DNA of 6,658 nucleotides, taken from an uncultured Flammeovirgaceae bacterium (lineage in GTDB: Bacteria; Bacteroidota; Bacteroidia; Cytophagales; Cyclobacteriaceae). A model generated the notes under the pieces. That model saw only the letters and a program-made list of their open reading frames with translations. It did not search any database and was not told where the DNA came from. Position 1 is the stretch's first letter; each line of letters starts with the position of its first letter. Location: assembly GCA_937138955.1 (NCBI GenBank), contig CAKZPJ010000581.1, positions 1-6,658 on the forward strand, written 5' to 3'. Position numbers and translations under genes: made by a program. Shown piece after piece: positions 1 through 5,141 of the stretch.

Positions 1-1
1 T

Positions 2-325
2 CTGTTGCTGATGCCGTCCGAGAAAGAAATCTTTGGCCTAGCTGCCCTAGAGGCAATGGCCTGCGAAGTACCTGTGATCTCGAGTGATGCGGGTGGACTA
101 CCCGAACTAACCATTGACGGAAAAAGTGGATTTGTATGCCCCGTAGGAGATATTGATGCAAAGGCGGAAAAAGCCTTATACATTTTGAATCCAGACAATT
201 TACCCCACTTTAAGCAAGGAGCCTTAGCACGCGCGAAAGAATTTGAAGTGGACTTGATCGTTCCTCAGTACGAAGCACTCTACCAACGAGTGGCCGATAA
301 TCTTCGTCAAGTAGTGCCTACTTGA
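2..325 (+). CDS. bshA: Family 4 glycosyltransferase, C-terminal part; probably N-acetyl-alpha-D-glucosaminyl L-malate synthase BshA
   Basis: This is the last 107 codons of a gene that begins outside the window; the frame is open back to base 2 and ends in TGA at 323-325. The visible part is the end of the second Rossmann domain of a GT-B fold glycosyltransferase. It contains the EX7E motif typical of GT4 enzymes (EIFGLAALE), followed by AMACEVPVISSDAGGLPE, which in this family binds the nucleotide-sugar donor, and a C-terminal helix ending in YEALYQRV. The SEKEIFGLAALEAMA stretch and the VxQYEALY ending resemble BshA, which joins GlcNAc from UDP-GlcNAc to L-malate in the first step of bacillithiol synthesis in the cytoplasm. 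BshA is common in Bacteroidota. The main alternative is another GT4 enzyme, since the acceptor-binding N-terminal domain is not visible. An 83-bp gap separates it from the next gene on the same strand. Confidence 0.8.
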   Translation: MLLMPSEKEIFGLAALEAMACEVPVISSDAGGLPELTIDGKSGFVCPVGDIDAKAEKALYILNPDNLPHFKQGALARAKEFEVDLIVPQYEALYQRVADNLRQVVPT

Positions 326-327
326 TT

Positions 328-352
328 TAATGAGTAATGATGAATGAATAAT
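328..352 (+). repeat. TGAATAAT-type intergenic motif, copy a
   Basis: This AT-rich tract just after the bshA-like stop is made of overlapping TAATGA/TGAATGA units and ends in TGAATAAT (345-352). Related tracts occur at 1305-1331, 2504-2511 (inverted) and 2578-2589 (inverted). The copies are short and imperfect, and stop or start codons contribute some of the bases, so the family status is tentative. Confidence 0.35.
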
Positions 353-408
353 TTCTTTCTTACCGTTCATTTCTCCTATTCCATAACAACGACTACCATC
401 TTTAAGCT

Positions 409-1314
409 ATGTTCTCTAAACTCACCTTCACTGTATTAACTGCTTTTATATCAGTTATCAGCTATGCACAAGCAACGGTGGATGAAGGAGCCTATCTGAA
501 GCAATCACCACCAGGGCTAAACCCAGAAATCTTTGCTCCCGGTATAATTTCTCAAGAAGATGAGTTTGAGTTCGGGTCAGTTTTCTCCGAAGATGGCACA
601 GCGTTTTACTACGGCGTAGATGTAAACGGTAAGTCCGAAACTCGGTATACAAAACTGGAAGGCGGTCAGTGGACTGAGCCAAAAAAATTGTTCTACCACG
701 AGCAGTACGGATACAATGATCCTTTTCTATCGCCGGATGAGCAGCAGCTCTATTTTATCTCTAGTCAACCACTGGATGGAACCGGTGCCGAAAAAGATAT
801 TGATATTTGGTACGCTGAGAAGCAAAAAAATGATTGGTCGGAACCCATCAACGCGGGAAAAATGATCAACTCAGACAGCAATGAATACTACATTTCATTT
901 ACTGAAAGCGGTACCCTTTACTTTTCTTCCAACATCCGAGCTATCCAACGGGGCGACTACGATATTTATACTTCGCGCCAGGTAGACGGGGAATTTCAGG
1001 CACCTCAGCGGTTGAGTGAATCCATTAATACTCCCAACTACGAAGCGGACGTGTTTGTAGCCTATGACGAATCTTACTTGATCTTTTGCTCGGAACGTCC
1101 GGGCAGCATCGGCAGGGGCGATTTGTACATCAGTTTCAAAGAGGCCGATGGAAGTTGGACACCCGCCAAGAACATGGGCACTTCCATTAACACCACCAAC
1201 TATGAATTCTGCCCTTTCGTCACTAAAGACGGCAAGTATTTCTTCTATTCTAGCGATCGGGACATCTACTGGGTTAGCGCGAAAATCATTGAACAACTAC
1301 GAAGCAATGAATGA
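409..1314 (+). CDS. Exported PD40 (WD40-like/TolB-like) beta-propeller repeat protein
   Basis: The gene encodes 301 residues. Residues 1-20 look like a Sec signal peptide (short basic N-terminus, hydrophobic TVLTAFISVI, cleavage after SYA), so the product is probably periplasmic or outer-surface. The rest is built of about five PD40-type blades, near residues 55-95, 105-150, 160-205, 212-255 and 266-292. They repeat a pattern of a 'SPDEQQLYFISS' strand, an Asp-rich turn with (D)IW/(D)IY/(D)LY, then a W-(S/T)-x-P strand followed by N-(A/M)-G or a similar turn. This pattern is known from PF07676 repeats in Bacteroidota proteins, some fused to OmpA peptidoglycan-binding domains. No OmpA domain, lipobox or catalytic motif is present. 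It probably acts as a binding or scaffold module; the ligand is unknown. The ATG at 409 is chosen because it places the signal peptide at the N-terminus. Its 3' end converges on the PLP-enzyme gene with 42 bp between stop codons. Confidence 0.85.
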   Translation: MFSKLTFTVLTAFISVISYAQATVDEGAYLKQSPPGLNPEIFAPGIISQEDEFEFGSVFSEDGTAFYYGVDVNGKSETRYTKLEGGQWTEPKKLFYHEQYGYNDPFLSPDEQQLYFISSQPLDGTGAEKDIDIWYAEKQKNDWSEPINAGKMINSDSNEYYISFTESGTLYFSSNIRAIQRGDYDIYTSRQVDGEFQAPQRLSESINTPNYEADVFVAYDESYLIFCSERPGSIGRGDLYISFKEADGSWTPAKNMGTSINTTNYEFCPFVTKDGKYFFYSSDRDIYWVSAKIIEQLRSNE

Positions 1315-1331
1315 TGAGTAGTGAATAATGG
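1305..1331 (+). repeat. TGAATAAT-type intergenic motif, copy b
   Basis: This tract spans the stop codon of the PD40 gene and the start of the 42-bp convergent gap. It combines ATGAATGATGAG with GTGAATAATGG and shares TGAATAAT (1322-1329) with the tract at 328-352. No hairpin followed by a T-run is visible in this convergent gap. Confidence 0.35.
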
Positions 1332-1356
1332 CTTATGTTTGCAGTAAAGACATTAA

Positions 1357-2505
1357 TCATAATTCTTCAATCATTACTAAAGCTTGTTGTAAGTCTTCTA
1401 GCAGATCTTCCGTATCTTCAATACCTACCGAGATACGTAGAAGTTCGTCGGACACTCCTACCTGCTGTCTTTCTTCAGCGGATAATTTTATGTGCGAGGT
1501 TTTAGCTGGAGCGCAAATCAGCGATTCTATACCGCCCAAACTGATTGCGGGTGTAATAATTTTTAGCTGTCGCATAAACTGTTCGGCTCCTTCACCTCCG
1601 CCTACCTTTGGTTCAAAAGAAAGCATCCCTCCAAAACCTTGCATCTGTCGTTGAGCTATATCGTGTCCGGGATGATTAGCTAAACCTGGATAATGCACTT
1701 GCTGTACTCCAGCATGCTGCTGCAAAAATTCAGCAACTGCTTGGGCATTTTTATTTTGTTGAATTACCCGCAATGACAAGGTTTTCAGGCTACGCTCAAT
1801 CAGCGCGCAAGTAGCCGCATTTACTGACCCGCCTAAATTGATCGCCGTACCGTAAATACGGTCACGGATTGATTGGGATGTAATGACTGCTCCAAAGCAT
1901 AAATCACTATGTCCTCCTAAATATTTGGTACCACTGTGGATTGCCACATCAATTCCTAGTGGGATAGGGTTCTGGTTAATAGGCGAAGCAAAGGTATTAT
2001 CGATAACGCTTATTAACCGGTGTTGCTGCGCCCAGCTACCAACTGCCGCCACATCAGTAATCTTGAGTAGTGGATTGGAAGGAGTTTCAATATATACCAA
2101 TTTGGTAGTAGACTGAAGTGCCGCCTCTAGTTGATCTACAGTAGTCTCTTCTACCAAGGTATAATCAACCCCTACCCTTTTCAGCTCGGTAGTCACAAAA
2201 TGATGGGTTCCTCCGTACAAGTCGCGTTGTAGAATAACATGATCGCCTGCTTGCAGTAGAGCCAACATGGTGGTACTGATCGCTGCCATCCCCGACCCAA
2301 ACAGTAAACCGGCTTCGCCCTGTTCCAGGGCACAGAGTTTTTGCACTACTACTTCCTGATTGGGGGTATTATAGTAGCGGGGATAAATATTCTCGGCAGT
2401 ATCTAGGTAGCCAAAAGCCGAAGAAGTATAAATAGGAGTATTCAGTCCGTGGGCAGGATTATGATTACTATTGCCCGCGTGGACACAAGCGGTTGATTTT
2501 TTCAT
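1357..2505 (-). CDS. PLP-dependent trans-sulfuration enzyme (cystathionine gamma-synthase/gamma-lyase family)
   Basis: The 382-residue product has the usual length for the Cys/Met metabolism PLP enzyme family (PF01053), cytoplasmic homotetramers that make or break cystathionine, homocysteine or methionine. Family landmarks are all present: Tyr41 and Arg43 in YPRYYNTPNQ (reach into the neighbouring subunit to hold the PLP phosphate), Gly72-Met73 in FGSGMAAI, Tyr97 in DLYGG (stacks on PLP), YIETPSNP at 138-145, Asp169 in VIDNTFASP (pairs with the pyridine nitrogen), the Schiff-base Lys194 in SGTKYLGGHS, and Arg357 in LLRISVGIED (substrate carboxylate). The loop after GGIESL reads CAPAKTSH, where many relatives have PASMTH. 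Substrate choice (gamma-synthase, gamma-lyase or O-acylhomoserine sulfhydrylase) cannot be settled from sequence alone, so no symbol is given. The ATG at 2505 fits the family N-terminus. The gene is divergent from 2653-3336 and has a candidate promoter at 2572-2579. Confidence 0.93.
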   Translation of the reverse strand: MKKSTACVHAGNSNHNPAHGLNTPIYTSSAFGYLDTAENIYPRYYNTPNQEVVVQKLCALEQGEAGLLFGSGMAAISTTMLALLQAGDHVILQRDLYGGTHHFVTTELKRVGVDYTLVEETTVDQLEAALQSTTKLVYIETPSNPLLKITDVAAVGSWAQQHRLISVIDNTFASPINQNPIPLGIDVAIHSGTKYLGGHSDLCFGAVITSQSIRDRIYGTAINLGGSVNAATCALIERSLKTLSLRVIQQNKNAQAVAEFLQQHAGVQQVHYPGLANHPGHDIAQRQMQGFGGMLSFEPKVGGGEGAEQFMRQLKIITPAISLGGIESLICAPAKTSHIKLSAEERQQVGVSDELLRISVGIEDTEDLLEDLQQALVMIEEL

Positions 2506-2507
2506 TA

Positions 2508-2531
2508 TTCAGATGTTCAGAAATTCAGACC
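2508..2531. repeat. Three-copy 8-bp tandem repeat, TTCAGAnn
   Basis: On the plus strand the copies are TTCAGATG, TTCAGAAA and TTCAGACC, starting at 2508, 2516 and 2524, in exact 8-bp register with the first six bases identical. The array begins 2 bp outside the start codon of the minus-strand PLP-enzyme gene, so it would be transcribed as its mRNA leader (TCTGAA three times). A role as a protein- or RNA-level regulatory site is inference; a small chance repeat is also possible. Confidence 0.6.
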
Positions 2532-2571
2532 GTCCTTTGGTCAAGCCCGAGGCAAGCTGTGGAACGATGTT

Positions 2572-2579
2572 CAAAGTTA
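2572..2579 (-). promoter_or_regulatory. Candidate -7 promoter element of the PLP-enzyme gene
   Basis: Read on the minus strand this is TAACTTTG, an exact match to the Bacteroidota -7 consensus TAnnTTTG. It would start transcription near 2565 and give a leader of about 60 nt before the start codon at 2505. A TTTG lies upstream, but only 11 bp away, shorter than the roughly 17-23 bp usually seen to the -33 element, so the match rests on the -7 box alone. Confidence 0.45.
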
Positions 2580-2589
2580 TTCATTATTC
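2578..2589 (-). repeat. TGAATAAT-type intergenic motif, inverted copy
   Basis: On the minus strand it reads GAATAATGAATAA. It overlaps the candidate -7 element at 2572-2579. A shorter inverted copy (TGAATAAT on the minus strand, 2504-2511) covers the first bases of the PLP-enzyme start codon. Confidence 0.3.
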
Positions 2590-2652
2590 GCAAACACAGG
2601 AACACTTTAATACGTGAACACCTTAAAATATAATACAACAGCATTATAACCC

Positions 2653-3336
2653 TTGAACAACCCCATCGCCATTTGCTATTTGTATCAAGCCAACGATGAG
2701 CAAAATTGTCTTTGGCTTACCAAAGAGCACCTTTATGTAAAGGAAAAAGGTAAACTCCGGCGGTTTGACCTAGAGCGGGTGCAGCGATTAGGGGTTGAAC
2801 ACCGCCGATGGTGGTTTCCGGTAGTTGCCGGAGGTATTTTGGCTCCTCTTAGCTTAGTAGCCATCCTCCTTAACCTTTATAATCCTTGGTGGCTAATTAG
2901 TCTGTTGATGGGAGCAATGCTACTGTGGTATTGGGGAGCTACCCGACATGCTGTGTTAGCCATTCACCAGCACCATCACCGACAAGATATTCTCCTTTCA
3001 GTAGTTACCCAGAATTTACAAGCATTTATCCGGTTTACTAATCGCTACCTTCGTCGGGGTTTACTTTCACTATATATTCAGGCTGAACCTAGCGATTGGC
3101 AAATGGCTCAACAAAAGGGGTGCTATGCTCCAAACGTACTGCAAGAAAAGGGTTTTATTTCGGCGTATACTGAGTTACCTAAGGTAATTACAGATAATGA
3201 ACTGTGGTTAGCAATTAACCCATCTGGTCTCGCTCAACCTATTCAATACCAAACAGAAGGCAACAAACTTGTGCCCCGTATCTATGGTGCTATCCCGCTG
3301 TCCGCCATTTCTCTAGTTTCGGCAAATAATGCGTAA
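2653..3336 (+). CDS. Membrane protein with PH-like N-terminal region, two-helix hairpin and degenerate DUF952-like C-terminal domain
   Basis: The 227-residue product has no signal peptide. Residues 5-50 are short strand-like segments (NCLWLTKEHLYVKEKGKLRRFDLERVQ) that resemble the start of a bacterial PH-like domain. Two hydrophobic segments follow, about 53-73 and 78-96, separated by only LYNPWW and so probably an inner-membrane hairpin. Residues 98-135 return to a soluble pattern with a His cluster (HQHHHRQ), as if the hairpin were inserted in the PH-like fold. Residues 139-222 follow the layout of DUF952 (PF06108): a strand, W-x-x-A-x-x-x-G-x-Y-x-P, EKGFI, then VPRIYGAIPLSAI near the end. 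The histidines usual in DUF952 (in the first strand and in GFIH) are absent here (LYIQ, GFISAY). The start must be TTG at 2653: a TAA lies two codons upstream and no ATG or GTG follows before residue 86. Function is unknown. The DUF952 assignment is from memory of the family pattern and is moderately sure. Confidence 0.75.
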   Translation: MNNPIAICYLYQANDEQNCLWLTKEHLYVKEKGKLRRFDLERVQRLGVEHRRWWFPVVAGGILAPLSLVAILLNLYNPWWLISLLMGAMLLWYWGATRHAVLAIHQHHHRQDILLSVVTQNLQAFIRFTNRYLRRGLLSLYIQAEPSDWQMAQQKGCYAPNVLQEKGFISAYTELPKVITDNELWLAINPSGLAQPIQYQTEGNKLVPRIYGAIPLSAISLVSANNA

Positions 3337-3446
3337 GATAGGGGGTTTGAATTTATACCGCCGATATAGACAATATTCTGCCAAAGACCAGCGAAATTTT
3401 TGACATATTTGCTCTAGTAAACAATGTGGGCTACCTTTCGGCTACT

Positions 3447-5024
3447 ATGAATCAAGCCGTTCAGTGGACTCCTTATAAGGCCGCGTTTACCAGCCATGTT
3501 ACCTACCAAAACCCACTTTACGAAGTAGACGCCTTTTACGCTGAATTCATCTCTCCCAGCAACAAGAAAAAGAAGATTCATGGCTTCTGGGATGGTGGTA
3601 TGAATTGGTATATCCGATTTATGCCCGATGAATTAGGAAATTGGCAGTATCAAACCAGCTGCTCGGACCCCGCTAATGCTGGACTGCACCAACAGATGGG
3701 TACTTTCACTTGTGTACCTAATACTAGTTCGCTACCTATTTATCAAAAAGGAGCCATTACGCACCACTCTGGAGATTATCATCTTAGCCACACCGATGGC
3801 TCGCCCTTCCTTTGGGTTGGTTGTACTGCCTGGAATGGCTTACTAAAATCTACCGACCAAGAATGGAGCACCTATCTGAAACACCGAGCTGATAATCACT
3901 ATACGGTAATTCAGTGCATAGCTACTCAATGGCGGGGCGGAGATATGAATAATCATCTTCAGACTGCGTTTACTGGGCAGCAGCCTATTCAGTTAAATCC
4001 AGCCTTCTTCCAACATATTGATCAGAAAATTAGTAAGGTTAATGAATACGGATTGGTAGCTGCTTTAGTGCTACTGTGGGCATTACCTTACGGCGAAGGC
4101 CGAGAACTGAGTCCGGGATTTCAATTGCCTCAAGCAGAGGCTATATTATTAGCTAAGTACCTAGTTGCCCGATACGGGGCATATCATATAGTCTGGTTAC
4201 CCGGTGGCGATGGCTTGTACACTAGTATTTACGAAAAACGCTGGAAGAATATCGGACGAGCAGTGTTTGGTGAAAAGCCTCCCGGAGTAGTAGCGTTACA
4301 CCCCATGGGCCGATCTTGGGTAGGTGATACTTATGCTGAAGAAGATTGGGTAGATATCATTGGATATCAGTCGGGGCACAGTTCTGATCAATCTTCGGTA
4401 GAGTATATCACTCGGGGGCCAGCTACCCAACAGTGGGGCCGACTACCCCCTCGCCCTACTATTAACATGGAGCCTTGCTACGAAGAAATATTTCAAAGCA
4501 TTACGGCTAACGATGTACGTGATGCTGCTTACTGGAGTTTATTTAGTACTCCGGTAGCCGGAATAACCTACGGTGCCAATGGCATTTGGCCTTGGATTCG
4601 GGAAGGCGAGACTATCTTGAACCACGGAGAATTGAGCCGTCAGCCGGTGCTCACCTGGAAAGAGAGTATTACCCTACCTGGCAGCCAGCAAATAAGCTAC
4701 TTAGCAGAATTTATTCAACCGTTCGAGTGGTGGAAACTTCGCCCGGATACTTCGCTGCTAATCAATCAGCCCGGTGACCAAAACTACGCTAATTTTGTGT
4801 CAGTGGTGCGTACCGAAGACTACAGCATCCTACTTTTATATATTCCTCATTCAAATAGTACATTAAAAATAGATAATACTCGTCATTTAGCCTACGAAGC
4901 CCAGTGGTATGACCCAATAAGAGGTAAGTATTTTAGTAAAACTACGCTAAGTTCTACCAATATAATCTGCATCACCCCTCCTATCACCGAAGTATTGGTA
5001 CTCGTTCTACAGTCATTTAAGTAA
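3447..5024 (+). CDS. Apiosidase-like glycoside hydrolase (DUF5060, DUF4038/GH140-related, C-terminal collagen-binding-like domain)
   Basis: The 525-residue product reads as a three-part enzyme known in Bacteroidota. Residues about 4-90 match DUF5060, a beta-sandwich (VQWTPYKAAF, FWDGGMNWYIRFMPDELGNWQY). Residues about 105-415 match the DUF4038 TIM barrel (DGSPFLWVGCTAWNG, IVWLPGGDG, GYQSGHS, INMEPCYEEI, WPWIREG). Residues about 430-525 match the C-terminal domain annotated as collagenase collagen-binding (PF12904; YDPIRGKY). By analogy with GH140 apiosidases, Asp255 in LPGGDG and Glu342 in NMEPCYE are the likely catalytic pair; this is inference. The family acts on plant or microbial polysaccharide side chains, but the substrate here is unknown. 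There is no signal peptide or lipobox, so the protein is predicted to be cytoplasmic, unusual for the group. ATG at 3447 is preferred; an in-frame GTG at 3426 would add seven residues. It follows 2653-3336 by 110 bp. Confidence 0.85.
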   Translation: MNQAVQWTPYKAAFTSHVTYQNPLYEVDAFYAEFISPSNKKKKIHGFWDGGMNWYIRFMPDELGNWQYQTSCSDPANAGLHQQMGTFTCVPNTSSLPIYQKGAITHHSGDYHLSHTDGSPFLWVGCTAWNGLLKSTDQEWSTYLKHRADNHYTVIQCIATQWRGGDMNNHLQTAFTGQQPIQLNPAFFQHIDQKISKVNEYGLVAALVLLWALPYGEGRELSPGFQLPQAEAILLAKYLVARYGAYHIVWLPGGDGLYTSIYEKRWKNIGRAVFGEKPPGVVALHPMGRSWVGDTYAEEDWVDIIGYQSGHSSDQSSVEYITRGPATQQWGRLPPRPTINMEPCYEEIFQSITANDVRDAAYWSLFSTPVAGITYGANGIWPWIREGETILNHGELSRQPVLTWKESITLPGSQQISYLAEFIQPFEWWKLRPDTSLLINQPGDQNYANFVSVVRTEDYSILLLYIPHSNSTLKIDNTRHLAYEAQWYDPIRGKYFSKTTLSSTNIICITPPITEVLVLVLQSFK

Positions 5025-5064
5025 ACCCAGCTTTTTCTTCTCATTCCTTACATCAAACAGAAAA

Positions 5065-5098
5065 CCACCAAATACGATCATTTTACCCTATTTGGCGG
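5065..5098. repeat. Imperfect inverted repeat (10-bp arms, 14-bp spacer)
   Basis: CCACCAAATA (5065-5074) can pair with TATTTGGCGG (5089-5098) at 9 of 10 positions. It lies 40 bp after the stop of the DUF4038 gene and ends 3 bp before the candidate -7 box of the next gene. No T-tract follows, so it is a poor fit to a standard intrinsic terminator. It could instead be a transcript-end hairpin or an operator. Confidence 0.45.
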
Positions 5099-5101
5099 AC
5101 G

Positions 5102-5109
5102 TAGCTTTG
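5102..5109 (+). promoter_or_regulatory. Candidate -7 promoter element of the surface-protein gene
   Basis: TAGCTTTG matches the Bacteroidota -7 consensus TAnnTTTG exactly. Transcription would start near 5116, giving a leader of about 26 nt before the ATG at 5142. No clear TTTG stands about 20 bp upstream (only the T-run in ATCATTTTAC near 5078-5085). Confidence 0.45.
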
Positions 5110-5141
5110 TAGCAATGAGATGCAACTACTATTAGGATTAA

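Noticed and set aside
458..1296. Minus-strand open frames of 74 and 133 codons (458-682 and 895-1296)
   Set aside because: They lie antisense to the PD40 gene, have no recognisable motifs, and the plus-strand product shows clear repeats and a signal peptide.
1315..1356. Bidirectional terminator between the convergent genes
   Set aside because: The 42-bp gap has no convincing inverted repeat followed by a T-run on either strand.
1328..2116. Plus-strand open frames of 108 and 77 codons (1328-1654 and 1883-2116)
   Set aside because: They are antisense to the PLP enzyme, whose conserved residues are all in the minus-strand frame; the peptides are Ser/Cys/Pro-rich shadow sequence.
2506..2571. 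SAM-type riboswitch before the trans-sulfuration gene
   Set aside because: The leader is only about 60 nt and shows no recognisable SAM-I, SAM-II or related core; only weak pairings are present.
3404..3411. CATATTTG as a -7 promoter element for the DUF4038 gene
   Set aside because: It misses the first T of TAnnTTTG and has no TTTG at a suitable distance upstream; the gene may simply be co-transcribed with 2653-3336.
4586..4777. 63-codon open frame inside the DUF4038 gene
   Set aside because: It overlaps conserved coding sequence in another frame and has no supporting motif.
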